A stretch of DNA of 64,000 bases from Pseudooceanicola sediminis (GCF_003575965.1 NZ_QWJJ01000006.1:186001-250000); one strand, 5' to 3'. Shown: positions 16,973 through 25,642, numbered from the stretch's first letter. Numbers and translations are program-made. Notes: generated by a model not told the origin, from the letters alone.

Positions 16973-17811
16973 TTCAGGATCCTTCCTTCGACCAGGCCGA
17001 AGACCCAGTCGCTGAGACTGTAGACCAGCGAAATCGCCAGCATGTAGACCACCACCGCGTCATAGGCCCCGACCCCGGCAGCAGCGTTCATTTCCTGGCC
17101 CATGCCCGGCACGCCCAGCAGTTCCGCCGCGATCAGGGTCATCCACGCCTGTCCGACGCCCGTGCGCAGACCGGAAAAGATGCCGGGTGCCGCGCCGGGC
17201 AGGGTCACCGTCCAGTGGCGGCGCAGGAAGCTGCCGTGACCGAAGGCGCGGGCCAGTTCGCCCAGGCGCGGGTCGAGGTTGCGCACGGCAGAGGCGGTGG
17301 CGAAGTAGTTGACCCAGAACACCCCGATGGAGATCACGAAGGCCGCCCCGGCGTGGCTGACCTTGAACCAGGCGATGGCAAAGATGACCCAGGCCAGCGG
17401 CGGGATCGGGCGCAGGATGCGGGCCACCCAGCCGTGCAGGTCGTCGAACGTGCGGCTGGTTGCGGACAGGAACCCGACCAGGACGCCCGCCAGGCTGCCC
17501 AGCCCCAGGCCCCAGACATAATGGATCATGCTGGACCCGATGGCGGGCAGCAGCCGGTCGGTGCGCCATTCGTCAAGAAAGGCGGCGGGCAAACGGAAGG
17601 GATCGGGCACCGTGCCCGGGCGCATCCAGCCGAAGGCCTGGGCGGATTTCCACAGCCCGATGAACAGCACCAGCCCTGCCAGCCCCATCAGGGCGCGGCG
17701 CCACCGCCGATCAGACGACGGCCGGCCGGAAGGCTGCGGCGCGGAGGACGGCTGCCGGTCGGAAGAAGGCCGCCCGGCAGCGGACTGCCCGTCAGGGGAC
17801 AGCAGGGCCAA
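16957..17811 (-). CDS. ABC transporter permease, SsuC/TauC type
   Basis: This 284-aa permease has six membrane segments from about residue 40. The EAA loop is LGELARAFGHGSFLRRHWTVTLPGAAPGIFSGLRTGVG (about 175-210, split here only by notation). The frame opens at TTG 17811 with GGGGA upstream, and its first 40 residues are a Ser/Pro/Arg repeat (GRPSSDR, GRPSSDRR). The membrane part begins at ALMGLAGLV, so an internal ATG near 17688 is also possible. The gene follows the binding-protein gene with a 2-base gap. Confidence 0.88.
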   Translation of the reverse strand: MALLSPDGQSAAGRPSSDRQPSSAPQPSGRPSSDRRWRRALMGLAGLVLFIGLWKSAQAFGWMRPGTVPDPFRLPAAFLDEWRTDRLLPAIGSSMIHYVWGLGLGSLAGVLVGFLSATSRTFDDLHGWVARILRPIPPLAWVIFAIAWFKVSHAGAAFVISIGVFWVNYFATASAVRNLDPRLGELARAFGHGSFLRRHWTVTLPGAAPGIFSGLRTGVGQAWMTLIAAELLGVPGMGQEMNAAAGVGAYDAVVVYMLAISLVYSLSDWVFGLVEGRILKWRPS

Positions 17812-17813
17812 TG

Positions 17814-18836
17814 TCAGTTCCCCGCGATGCTGTCATAGACCGAGAGGTCGAAGAGCGCGTCGAGGTCGACGGGCTGCTTGAGGGTGCCCTGCTCGGCCTG
17901 GAAATCGTGCATGACGCGGGTGCCGTCGACGATCCGGTTGGGATCGGCCACGAAGGATGCGCCGGTGCGTTCGATCGCCGCCTGGATGATCGCGGGATCC
18001 ATGCGGCCACCGCCGACGTACTTGGCAACCAGCGGCGTCGCCGCCTCGGCGTCATTCACCAGCATCTCGGTCGCGCGGACATGTGCGGCCACCAGCGCCG
18101 CGATCTGATCGCCATGATCGGCCAGCACGCCTTCGCGCACCGCCAGCACCGCCCCGGGCTGGTTCGCAAACAGCTGCGAGCCTGCGGCGACGACACGGGC
18201 GTCGGGATCCTGCGCCAGAACGGAACTGACGACGGGTTCCAGGATCGCCGCGCCATCAACGGCACCGGTCAAAAGCGCCTGCTGCACCTGGGCGGCGCCC
18301 TGAGCAATGATTTCGACCTGGGACGGGTCGATCTGAAGCCCCTTGGTCAGCCAGTATTGCAGCACGGTTTCCGGCACCGATCCGCGCGGGAAGGTCGAGA
18401 TCACGGGTTTGCGGCCATGGTCGGCGGCAAAGCGTTCAAAGGCCGTCGCGGTGTCGCCTTCGTCGAAATAGGGGGCCAGGTCACCGAGGGCGACAACCGA
18501 GATCTGCTCGATCACGTTGGAGGCGACGACCTTGATGTCGGCACCACGGGCGCGCGCCACCATGGCGGGGCCGATGCCGAAATAGGCCACGTCGAGCTGA
18601 CCGGCCAGAAGGGCCTGCACCATGGCGGGGCCTTCCTGGAATTGCACGAGGTCGGCGTCGATCCCGGCCTCTTGCATCCAGCCTTCTTCAAGCGTGACGA
18701 AGAGCTGGGCATCGGGAAGGATCGGCATATAGCCGATTTCCAGTGTGACAGTGTCCTGCGCAAGGACGGGCTGACTGCCGAACGCGAGGGCGGCAGAGAG
18801 GACAGCAGAGAGGGTGAGACGACGCAAAAGGGCCAT
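17814..18836 (-). CDS. Periplasmic binding protein, NMT1/SsuA-like
   Basis: This 340-aa solute receptor is made from ATG 18836, which has AAGGAG 7 bases upstream. A longer frame from 19145 reads through noncoding repeats and is rejected. The signal peptide is LRRLTLSAVLSAALAFGSQPVLA, written here as residues 4-26. The mature protein begins QDTVTLEIGYMPILPDAQLF, typical of sulfonate/nitrate/pyrimidine-precursor receptors, and AGQLDVAYFGIGPAMVARARG is the family core. Substrate is not readable; the DsrE-like gene at the operon end hints at a sulfur compound. Confidence 0.9.
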   Translation of the reverse strand: MALLRRLTLSAVLSAALAFGSQPVLAQDTVTLEIGYMPILPDAQLFVTLEEGWMQEAGIDADLVQFQEGPAMVQALLAGQLDVAYFGIGPAMVARARGADIKVVASNVIEQISVVALGDLAPYFDEGDTATAFERFAADHGRKPVISTFPRGSVPETVLQYWLTKGLQIDPSQVEIIAQGAAQVQQALLTGAVDGAAILEPVVSSVLAQDPDARVVAAGSQLFANQPGAVLAVREGVLADHGDQIAALVAAHVRATEMLVNDAEAATPLVAKYVGGGRMDPAIIQAAIERTGASFVADPNRIVDGTRVMHDFQAEQGTLKQPVDLDALFDLSVYDSIAGN

Positions 18837-19122
18837 TTGGAAACTCCTTATTTGCCATGGATCTGGCACGTCGTTCCGCGAAAGAAAAGTGAGCCCTGCA
18901 AGATAGGAACAGCGATCAGGCCCGATGCGCGTTGGGTGGAAGGATGTTCCCGCAGCGCGGGGTTTCGGAAAACGCCGGACCGAGGCACCCCGCCCGACAT
19001 TATCGCCCCTGCGGGAGGGGGTTTCGTCACCGGATCGGGCGGCCTGAAGCAGGGCCGGGGATAGGGCAACGGAGGATTTCGGGCGCCGCTGTCGTTTGAC
19101 AGGTCGGGCTTTTACCGGGCGA

Positions 19123-19177
19123 CGGTGGGCGCATGGTGGGCGCACGGTGGGCGCATGGTGGGCGCACGGTGGACCTG
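19123..19177 (+). repeat. 11-bp direct-repeat array, copy B (22-bp higher order)
   Basis: Five 11-bp units begin at 19123, 19134, 19145, 19156 and 19167. They alternate CGGTGGGCGCA and TGGTGGGCGCA, so the first four form two exact copies of a 22-bp unit. The phase and CGGT start match the arrays at 13.9, 25.7, 35.4 and 56.4 kb, but the rest of the unit differs. Confidence 0.8.
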
Positions 19178-19214
19178 CGCCGCTTTACCGGGCCGGTCAT
19201 GCGCCGGAATCAGG

Positions 19215-19238
19215 AAAGGCCCCGCGATCCGCGAGGCC
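19215..19238 (-). terminator. Intrinsic terminator after nusB
   Basis: On the minus strand, GGCCTCGCG-GAT-CGCGGGGCC forms a 9-bp stem with one mismatch and a 3-base loop, followed by TTT. It lies about 25 bases after the nusB stop, at the end of the riboflavin gene cluster. Confidence 0.65.
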
Positions 19239-19262
19239 CCTGGCGGTTTACCGGCGTCGGGT

Positions 19263-19760
19263 TCAGAACGCTTCGGGCTTGGCCTCGCGCGCCATGTGGT
19301 CGAGGACGGCGTTGACGAACTTCGGCTCTTTGGTTTCGGGGAAGAACGCCTTGGTCACGTCGACATATTCGACGATGACGACCTTGGGCGGTGCGACGCC
19401 TTCGATCATCTCGGCACCCGCGGCGCGGAACAGGGCGCGCAGGGTCGGATCGATGCGGGCGATGGGCCATTTGGCGACCAGCGCACGGTCGGTCATCTGG
19501 TCGATCTTGGCCTGCCAGTTCACCGCATCGCGCATGGTCTTGCGGAACAGGTCAAAGTCGCCCTCGGCCATCTCGTCGCCCTCGTAGGTGGCGCCAAAGC
19601 GGTGCTCCTCGAATTCGTGGATCACCTTGTCGACGGTCTGGCCCGCGGCCTCCATCTGGAACAGGGCCTGCACGGCATAGAGACGCGAAGCAGAGCGCAT
19701 CTTGCGCTTCTGGTTGCCGGAGGGTGCAGCGGGCTGCGGGATCTGAGTGTCGTCGGTCAT
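19263..19760 (-). CDS. nusB: Transcription antitermination factor NusB
   Basis: This 165-aa all-helical RNA-binding protein of the NusB-NusE antitermination complex is needed for rRNA transcription. Hallmarks are RSASRLYAVQALFQMEA near residues 22-38 and the conserved C-terminal helices, RIDPTLRALFRAAGAEMI and VVIVEYVDVTKAFF, with KFVNAVLDHMARE at the end. The chosen start, MTDDTQIPQ, replaces a longer frame that overlaps ribH. It is the last gene of the ribE-ribH cluster, a very common ribH-nusB pairing, and is followed by a terminator. Confidence 0.97.
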   Translation of the reverse strand: MTDDTQIPQPAAPSGNQKRKMRSASRLYAVQALFQMEAAGQTVDKVIHEFEEHRFGATYEGDEMAEGDFDLFRKTMRDAVNWQAKIDQMTDRALVAKWPIARIDPTLRALFRAAGAEMIEGVAPPKVVIVEYVDVTKAFFPETKEPKFVNAVLDHMAREAKPEAF

Positions 19761-19785
19761 CGGTGGGCCTATCGGGTCAGGTGCC

Positions 19786-20328
19786 TCAGACGGAGGTTTC
19801 TCCACCGGCGAGACGATATTCCTCGGTCGCGGGCCGGAATCCGACGCCGCTTTTCGGAGCGCCCCATTTGCGCGAAAGCGCGAGGAGATGCAAGGCCGCA
19901 GCAGCCGCGCCGCCGCCCTTGTTCTGATCGTCGGTCCTGGCACGCACCAGGGCCTGGTCGCGGTTTTCGACCGTCAGGATGCCGTTGCCGATGCAAAGCC
20001 CCTGAAGGCCCAGCAGCGTGAGCCCGCGCGAGCTGTCGTTGCAGACCGTGTCGTAATGCGTCGTCTCGCCCCGGATGACGCAGCCGAGGGCGACATAGGC
20101 ATCGTAGTTCGACATCCGGCCCGCCATGGCGATGGCTGTCGGCACCTCGAGCGCGCCGGGCACTTCGATCAGCTCATGTGTGGCGCCCCAGGCGGTGATT
20201 TCAGCCTGCGCCCCCGCGATCATCTGGTCGGCGATGTCGCGGTAGTAGGGGGCGACGACGATCAGCACCCTGGTGGGTTTGTCGACGCTGCCACGGGGCA
20301 TGGAGTAGTGCTGTTCAGCTGCGGCCAT
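19786..20328 (-). CDS. ribH: 6,7-dimethyl-8-ribityllumazine synthase
   Basis: This 180-aa lumazine synthase condenses 5-amino-6-ribitylaminouracil with dihydroxybutanone phosphate, the penultimate step of riboflavin synthesis. Visible motifs are VLIVVAPYYRDIADQMIAGA, VPGALEVPTAIAMA and the active-site CVIRGETTHYDTVCNDS, with its catalytic His. The C-terminus is about 20 residues longer than in Escherichia coli RibH (RKWGAPKSGVGFRPATEEY). It starts 3 bases after the ribBX stop and lies upstream of nusB. Confidence 0.97.
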   Translation of the reverse strand: MAAAEQHYSMPRGSVDKPTRVLIVVAPYYRDIADQMIAGAQAEITAWGATHELIEVPGALEVPTAIAMAGRMSNYDAYVALGCVIRGETTHYDTVCNDSSRGLTLLGLQGLCIGNGILTVENRDQALVRARTDDQNKGGGAAAAALHLLALSRKWGAPKSGVGFRPATEEYRLAGGETSV

Positions 20329-20331
20329 GGC

Positions 20332-21465
20332 TCAGCCTCCGATCTTCTGGGTGCCGGTGATTTCAAGGCCGTAAGCCTCGAGCCCGACGACATTGGGTTG
20401 CGGCGAGTTGGTCAGCAGGATCAGCTTGGACAGTCCGAGCGAGGTAAGGATCTGCGCGCCCAGCCCGTATTGGCGCAAGGTGTGGGGCGAAACGCCGCCG
20501 CCCGCCGTCGCCAGCTTCATGTGCAGGTCGCGCAGCAGCACGACGACGCCGCGCCCTGCCCCGGCCACCATCTGCATGGCGTCGCGGAATTCGTCGGCGC
20601 GGCCCGCGGGGCCGGAGCCGACGACATCCTGAAGCGGGTCGAGGGCGTGCATCCGCACCATCACGGGTTCGTCGCCCGAGATGTCGCCCTTGATCAGCAC
20701 GATATGTTCGGCGCCTTGCGTTTCATCGACATAGATCTTCAGCGTCCAGGTGCCGCCGAATTCGGATTCGATCTGCTGTTCGCTTTCGACACGGACCAGG
20801 TTGTCGTGGCGGCGGCGATAGGCGATCAGGTCGGAGATCGTGCCGATCTTGAGGCCGAAGCGTTGCGCGAAGGCGATCAGTTCGGGCAGGCGCGACATGG
20901 TGCCGTCTTCGTTCATGATCTCGCAGATCACACCGGCGGGGTTCAGCCCGGCCAGGCGCGACACGTCGACCGCGGCTTCGGTATGGCCGGCGCGTACCAG
21001 CACGCCGCCTTCGCGGGCGCGCAGGGGAAAGACGTGCCCCGGTGTCGCGATGTCCTGCTGGCCCTTGCCGGAGTCGATGGCGACGGCCACGGTGCGGGCG
21101 CGGTCATGGGCGGAAATCCCGGTCGAGACGCCCTCTCGGGCCTCGATCGACACGGTAAAGTTCGTCTCGTGACGCGAGGAGTTCTGCGAGGCCATCAGCG
21201 GCAGGCCGAGCTGGTCGACGCGCTGGCCGGTCAAGGACAGGCAGATCAGCCCGCGACCGTGGGTCGCCATGAAGTTGATCGCCTCGGGCGTGGCCATCTG
21301 GGCGGGGATGACCAGATCGCCTTCGTTTTCGCGATCCTCGTGATCGACGAGGATGAACATCCGACCGTTGCGGGCATCCTCGATGATCTCCTCGATGGAA
21401 CTGATCGCATCGGACCAGCTTTCTTCGACGGGACCGGCATTTTCGTAGCTGGCGCTTTCGGACAT
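20332..21465 (-). CDS. ribB: 3,4-dihydroxy-2-butanone 4-phosphate synthase fused to a degenerate GTP cyclohydrolase II domain (RibBX type)
   Basis: This 377-aa protein has an active-looking DHBP synthase in residues 20-220: VDHEDRENEGDLVIPAQ, the NFTVSIEAREGVSTGISAHDRA loop (abridged), TPGHVFPLRAREGGVL, RAGHTEAAVDV and ICEIMNEDGTM. The C-terminal part aligns with GTP cyclohydrolase II, but where that enzyme has the zinc cysteines of the CLTGD...RCDCG region this one reads MVRMHALDPLQDVVGSG, with no Cys. It keeps YGLGAQILTSLG near the end. It therefore should supply only the four-carbon precursor. I chose ATG 21465 (MSESASYENAG); the longer frame is spurious. Confidence 0.93.
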   Translation of the reverse strand: MSESASYENAGPVEESWSDAISSIEEIIEDARNGRMFILVDHEDRENEGDLVIPAQMATPEAINFMATHGRGLICLSLTGQRVDQLGLPLMASQNSSRHETNFTVSIEAREGVSTGISAHDRARTVAVAIDSGKGQQDIATPGHVFPLRAREGGVLVRAGHTEAAVDVSRLAGLNPAGVICEIMNEDGTMSRLPELIAFAQRFGLKIGTISDLIAYRRRHDNLVRVESEQQIESEFGGTWTLKIYVDETQGAEHIVLIKGDISGDEPVMVRMHALDPLQDVVGSGPAGRADEFRDAMQMVAGAGRGVVVLLRDLHMKLATAGGGVSPHTLRQYGLGAQILTSLGLSKLILLTNSPQPNVVGLEAYGLEITGTQKIGG

Positions 21466-21675
21466 CTGTGGCTTCCTTCTTGACGCCATTCGCAGATAAC
21501 GCAGGTCAACGGCGAACGCCAGCCTGTCGGACGGTGCGGATATGGACAATTGCTGTGCGGCGCTGTGACCGCGGTGTGCGGCGATGCGGCCCTGGCCCGG
21601 GAAGGCGAAGGCGCACGGGCGGGCGGGCGGGCACCGGAACGGCAAAGGGCAGGAACGGGAAAGGGGGCGCGCGGC

Positions 21676-22254
21676 CTAGCCGAACAGGCTGTCCGCGCGC
21701 AGGACGCCACCGAGACGCCCCGCCATCACCCATTCGTCCTCTCGCGGGAGGGCGGTTACCGCCACGATCGACGCCGCCGGCATCTTGCCCTGCGCCAGCG
21801 CCAGCGCCTGGCGCATTGCGGCGTTGCCCCCATAGGGCGCGGGCGCGGCAAACACCGCATCGAGGGCCGGCACCCGTTCGGCCAGTTGATCGGGCGTCAG
21901 CGGCGGCACGGCAAGGCCGATGCGGCGCACGCCCTGAAGCGCGGCGAGGCGGGCCGTGACCTTTGCCGGGGGCGGGCCGCCATTGGCAAAGACCCCGAGC
22001 GCGTTGGACGAAAACAGATAGGCCCCGATATCGCGCCCCGCCGTCATGTGGATCGAGGCATAGACCGCGTAGGACAGGCCCAGTTCGCGGGCCCGTTTCA
22101 CGCGGCGCCGCACCACCTCGGGCGACCGCTCGGTTTCGGTGCGATCATCCAGCGCCTGTTTCCAGGCAAGGATGCGCGCACGGCGACCGGCCTGCGAGAC
22201 GGGGCCCTGATTGTGCCCCGCACCGGGCAGCCAGTCATCATCGTCAGTGATCAA
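21676..22254 (-). CDS. Conserved hypothetical protein in the riboflavin cluster
   Basis: This 192-aa soluble protein starts inside the ribE stop (ATGA). It opens with DDDDWLPGAGHNQGP, has an Arg-rich helix (RSPEVVRRRVKRARELG), the stretch YAVYASIHMTAGRDIGAYLFSSNALGVF and an Ala-rich C-terminal half with VAALPREDEW-like sequence. I do not recognise a domain. Coupling to ribE and placement before ribBX suggest coexpression with flavin synthesis. The GAGHNQGP motif at the N-terminus recurs, as I remember it, in unrelated alphaproteobacterial hypotheticals. Confidence 0.7.
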   Translation of the reverse strand: MITDDDDWLPGAGHNQGPVSQAGRRARILAWKQALDDRTETERSPEVVRRRVKRARELGLSYAVYASIHMTAGRDIGAYLFSSNALGVFANGGPPPAKVTARLAALQGVRRIGLAVPPLTPDQLAERVPALDAVFAAPAPYGGNAAMRQALALAQGKMPAASIVAVTALPREDEWVMAGRLGGVLRADSLFG

Positions 22255-22847
22255 GGTCGGGCCGAGGCCTCTTGCAGGCGGGCAACGTAGCGCGCCATGG
22301 TGTCGACCTCGAGGTTGATCAGATCCCCGACGGCCGCGTCGCCCCAGGTGGTGACCGCCTTGGTGTGCGGGATCATGTTCACGCCGAAGGTATCGCCCTG
22401 AACCTCGTTCACCGTCAGCGAGGTGCCGTTCAGGGCAACCGACCCTTTCGGCGCGATGAATCGGGCCAGCTCACCGGGGGCGCGGAACAGCACGCGGGTG
22501 CTGTCGCCCTCCTCGCTCAGCGACAGCAGCTCGGCCACGCCATCGACATGGCCCGAGACGATGTGGCCGCCGAGTTCGTCCCCGACCTTGAGCGGGCGTT
22601 CCAGATTGACGCGCCCCCCCGTGGCCCAGCCCGACAGGTTGGATTTCGACAGGGTTTCCGCGCTGATATCGACGTCGAACCAGTCGTCGCCCATGTCCAC
22701 CACGGTCAGGCAGACGCCATTGCAGGCGATGGACGCCCCCAGGTCGACGCCGCCCATGTCATAGCTGCATGCAATCCGCGCCTTGAGGTCGCCGCGTTTT
22801 TCCAGCGCGCGAATTGTGCCGATATCGGTGACGATTCCTGTGAACAT
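22251..22847 (-). CDS. ribE: Riboflavin synthase alpha subunit
   Basis: This 198-aa enzyme dismutates two lumazines into riboflavin. It has the two internal barrel repeats: MFTGIVTDIGTIRAL at the start with ACNGVCLTV near residue 48, and GGHIVSGHVDGVAEL near 98 with ALNGTSLTVNEV near 145. The start at MFTGIV is the invariant family N-terminus; a 19-residue upstream extension was discarded. The capsule genes begin on the other strand 272 bases upstream, so the usual ribD neighbour is displaced to 27.8 kb. Confidence 0.97.
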   Translation of the reverse strand: MFTGIVTDIGTIRALEKRGDLKARIACSYDMGGVDLGASIACNGVCLTVVDMGDDWFDVDISAETLSKSNLSGWATGGRVNLERPLKVGDELGGHIVSGHVDGVAELLSLSEEGDSTRVLFRAPGELARFIAPKGSVALNGTSLTVNEVQGDTFGVNMIPHTKAVTTWGDAAVGDLINLEVDTMARYVARLQEASARP

Positions 22848-22998
22848 GAGCAGCCTCGTTTGAACTCTGCCCTTTGGCCTAGCGCCAAGACCAAGGCCCC
22901 GCAAGCAGGCTTTACCTTATCGCAGGATACGATAGGTCATATTTCAGCCAGTCGCATGATTTCGCACGCCCCGCGCCGCGCCCAAACACGCGTAGCCA

Positions 22999-23112
22999 CG
23001 CGGGGATCAACAGACACAAGGGCACCAACAGACACACCGGGATCAACAACCAAACGGGGATCAACAGCCAAACGGGCACCCAAACGAAGAGCCACACGAA
23101 TAGCCAAAAGGA
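22999..23112 (+). repeat. Degenerate 17-20-bp tandem repeat ahead of kpsS
   Basis: About seven degenerate units of the form GGGATCAACAGCCAAAC follow one another, shortening toward the kpsS start. On the kpsS strand the sequence is rich in A and C and poor in structure. On the other strand the same DNA forms a 69-codon frame of hydrophobic repeats (PVWLLIPVWLLIP), which I regard as accidental. The repeats fill the kpsS leader up to the start codon. Confidence 0.65.
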
Positions 23113-23119
23113 CAGACGC

Positions 23120-24424
23120 ATGAGCGATACCCCCGCGGAACACCGGGTTTTCCTGTTCCTGCAGGGGCCGCATGGCCCTTTCTTTCACCAGCTTGCCCGG
23201 ATGTTGCGGCTGGCGGGTGCCGACGTGTGGCGTGTCGGTTTCAATGCCGGTGACAGCGCGTTCTGGCCGCATCGCGCCAGCTATATCCCCTATCGTGACC
23301 AGGTAAGCGGCTGGTCGGCGGCCTGCGACACGATCCTGACGGACAAGGCGATCACCGATATCGTGCTGTACGGCGACACCCGCCGCGTGCATTCCGAGGC
23401 GATCACGCGGGCACGGGCCCGCAGCCTGCGCGTGCATGTGTTCGAGGAGGGCTACATGCGGCCCTACTGGGTGACCTACGAACGCGGCGGGTCGAACGGC
23501 AATTCGCGGCTGATGGAGATGTCGGTCGACACCATGCGACAGATGCTGGCACTGTCGGACATAGATGCCCCCCTGCCCCCGGCGCGGTGGGGCAACCTGC
23601 GCGAGCATGTCTTTTACGGCGCGCTGTACCATTGGTTCGTGATGTTCTGGAACCGCCCCTACCGGCATTTCGCGCCGCACCGCGACCTGCCCGTGACGGC
23701 GGAATTCATGTTGTACCTGCGGCGTCTGGTCAAGATGCCGTTCAGCGCGTTGGAACGGAGCATCGCGTCGTTCAGGATCCGGCGCGGCGGTTTTCCCTAT
23801 CACCTGGCGCTGTTGCAGCTGGAACATGACAGCTCGTTCCGGGCGCATTCGCCCTTTGCCACGATGACCGAGTTCATCGAGGTGGTGATGCGCGGGTTCG
23901 CGGACGAGGCGCCGCGCCATCACCACCTGGTCATCAAGGCGCACCCGCTGGAGGATGGCCGCGTCGCCCTGCGCCAGGACATCCGCCGCATGGCGCGGGC
24001 CCTGGGCCTGAAGGGGCGCGTGCATTACCTGCGTGGCGGCAAGCTGGCGCAGCTGCTGGCCGATACGCGCAGCGCCGTGACGGTGAATTCGACCAGTGGC
24101 CAGCAGGTGCTGTACCGGGGCATTCCGCTGAAGACGTTCGGGGCGGCCGTCTATGCCAAGCCCGAGTTCGTGTCGACCCAGCCGCTGGACGCCTTTTTTG
24201 CCGGGGCGGTGCGGCCGGATCGCCGCGCCTACCAGGATTTCCGCCGTTTCATGCTGGAAACCAGCCAGATCGCCGGTGGGTTCTACGCCGGGCGTGCCCG
24301 ACGGCAACTGCTGCGCCAGGTGGTCGACATGATGCTGGCGGAGGATGATCCCTACGATGCCCTGAAATCGGGAACCGCGGCGCCGCGGCAACAGTTGCGA
24401 ATCGTCCATCGGGACGAGGCATAG
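23120..24424 (+). CDS. kpsS: Capsular polysaccharide export/Kdo-transferase protein KpsS-like
   Basis: This 434-aa cytoplasmic protein is of the KpsS class. With KpsC, such proteins build the poly-Kdo linker that joins group-2-type capsules to a lysophospholipid. Visible family features are VFLFLQGPHGPFFHQLARML at the N-terminus, FEEGYMRPYWVTYE near residue 112, HHHLVIKAHPLEDG near 267-280 and NSTSGQQVLYRGIPLKTFG near 325. The length is normal. It leads a plus-strand set with wza and kpsC. The repeat-filled leader ends 8 bases before the ATG, so a strong ribosome site is not obvious. Confidence 0.88.
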   Translation: MSDTPAEHRVFLFLQGPHGPFFHQLARMLRLAGADVWRVGFNAGDSAFWPHRASYIPYRDQVSGWSAACDTILTDKAITDIVLYGDTRRVHSEAITRARARSLRVHVFEEGYMRPYWVTYERGGSNGNSRLMEMSVDTMRQMLALSDIDAPLPPARWGNLREHVFYGALYHWFVMFWNRPYRHFAPHRDLPVTAEFMLYLRRLVKMPFSALERSIASFRIRRGGFPYHLALLQLEHDSSFRAHSPFATMTEFIEVVMRGFADEAPRHHHLVIKAHPLEDGRVALRQDIRRMARALGLKGRVHYLRGGKLAQLLADTRSAVTVNSTSGQQVLYRGIPLKTFGAAVYAKPEFVSTQPLDAFFAGAVRPDRRAYQDFRRFMLETSQIAGGFYAGRARRQLLRQVVDMMLAEDDPYDALKSGTAAPRQQLRIVHRDEA

Positions 24425-24505
24425 CGAATGCTGGCTTTTAAACCTCTGCTTGTGTAGCGTTTTCTCAAAACACGTCCGTCCGACCTGGACCGAGGAGACT
24501 GAGCA

Positions 24506-25639
24506 GTGACACACAGAGCGCCCCGCTGGATTCGGTACGCCGCGATGGCGGGTGTGATGACGGCGATCTCGGCCTGTGCGATCCTGCCGCGTGTCGGTCC
24601 CAGCAAGCGCGAGATCTATGCCGGATCCGTCGAACGCAGCGGCAACGCCCACGTCGTGGCCATCAACGACCGGGTCATCCGTGCCACGGCGGTGACGCCA
24701 GCCCTCGGCTTTTCCGCCGGGTTTCGCGATGCCGCGATGCTGGGGTCGGACACCATCCGCGCCGGAGACACGCTGAGCCTGACCATCTGGGAAAACGTCG
24801 ATGACGGGCTGTTGTCGAACCAGGGCATCAACTTTACCCAGCTGGACGCGGTGCAGGTGGATGGCGACGGCTTCATCTTCGTGCCCTATGCCGGGCGCGT
24901 GCTGGCCGCCGGCAACACACCCGAGGCGATCCGGCGGATCATCACCGAAAAGCTGGCCGACCAGACGCCCGACCCGCAGGTCGAGGTCCGCCGCGAGGCC
25001 GGTGACGGTGCCAGCGTGACCCTGATCGGGTCTGTCGCGGGCCAGGGGGTGTATTCGATCACGCGACCGACGCGGACGCTGTCGGCGATGATCGCGGCGG
25101 CGGGGGGGATCGGAATTGCCCCCGAGGTGGCGCAGGTCACGGTGATCCGGGGCAACATGCGTTCAAAAATCTGGTTCCAGGACATCTTTGACGACCCGCG
25201 CCACGACATTGCCCTGCGCAACGGCGACCGGATCCTGATCGAGGAAGACAGCCGTGCCTTTACCGTGATGGGGGCGACGGGCACGCAATCGGTGATCAAG
25301 TTCGAGACGCCGACGCTGTCGGGGATCGAGGCGATCGCGCAGGCGGGCGGCCTGCGATCAAACGCCGCCGACCCCACGGGCGTATTCGTTTTTCGCAGCG
25401 AACCCGAGGGGATAGCGGAGCAAGTGCTGGGGCGTCCGGGGCTGACGGGGCCGCAGCGCATGGTCTACGTGATGGACCTGACACAACCGAACGGCATGTT
25501 CATGGCACGGGATTTCCAGATCCGCGACGGCGACCTTCTGTATGTCACCGAGGCGCCGTTCACCCAATGGGACAAGACGATTGCTGCCCTTACAGGGTCG
25601 CTGGGCACGGTCAACAGACTGTCCGCCCTGGGCCAGTAG
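24506..25639 (+). CDS. Polysaccharide export outer-membrane lipoprotein (Wza/KpsD-like)
   Basis: This 377-aa protein starts with GTG after a good GAGGAG site. An N-terminal lipoprotein signal ends in AISAC (about residue 21), giving a lipidated Cys. The polysaccharide-export domain follows (RAGDTLSLTIWENV near 85, VDGDGFIFVPYAGRV near 118), then two SLBB-type repeats (VTLIGSVAGQGVYSI near 170; FTVMGATGTQSVIKF near 250). It would form the outer-membrane export channel for the capsule. The inner-membrane ABC exporter (KpsMT) and KpsE-like genes are not in this window. Confidence 0.9.
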   Translation: MTHRAPRWIRYAAMAGVMTAISACAILPRVGPSKREIYAGSVERSGNAHVVAINDRVIRATAVTPALGFSAGFRDAAMLGSDTIRAGDTLSLTIWENVDDGLLSNQGINFTQLDAVQVDGDGFIFVPYAGRVLAAGNTPEAIRRIITEKLADQTPDPQVEVRREAGDGASVTLIGSVAGQGVYSITRPTRTLSAMIAAAGGIGIAPEVAQVTVIRGNMRSKIWFQDIFDDPRHDIALRNGDRILIEEDSRAFTVMGATGTQSVIKFETPTLSGIEAIAQAGGLRSNAADPTGVFVFRSEPEGIAEQVLGRPGLTGPQRMVYVMDLTQPNGMFMARDFQIRDGDLLYVTEAPFTQWDKTIAALTGSLGTVNRLSALGQ

Positions 25640-25642
25640 GCG

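Larger units (their letters stand above)
18837..19262. other. Long intergenic region upstream of the SsuA-like operon
   Basis: About 425 bases without a gene lie between the binding-protein start and nusB. It should hold the importer promoter, the 11-bp/22-bp repeat array (19123-19177) and the nusB terminator (19215-19238). I saw no thiamine-box (CTGAGA) or other known riboswitch signature. Confidence 0.55.

Noticed and set aside
18837-19122. Thiamine-pyrophosphate riboswitch ahead of the NMT1-like binding protein
   Set aside because: No CTGAGA thi-box on the relevant strand, so a thiamine-precursor role for the importer is not supported.
21466-21675. FMN riboswitch ahead of the ribB gene
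   Set aside because: I looked for the conserved RFN-element segments and a folding core and saw none. The spacer is GGCGGG-rich with no conserved motif.
22912-23121. 69-codon minus-strand frame of hydrophobic repeats (WLLIPVWLLIP)
   Set aside because: It is the reverse reading of the degenerate tandem repeat in the kpsS leader. It has no ribosome site and overlaps the kpsS start.
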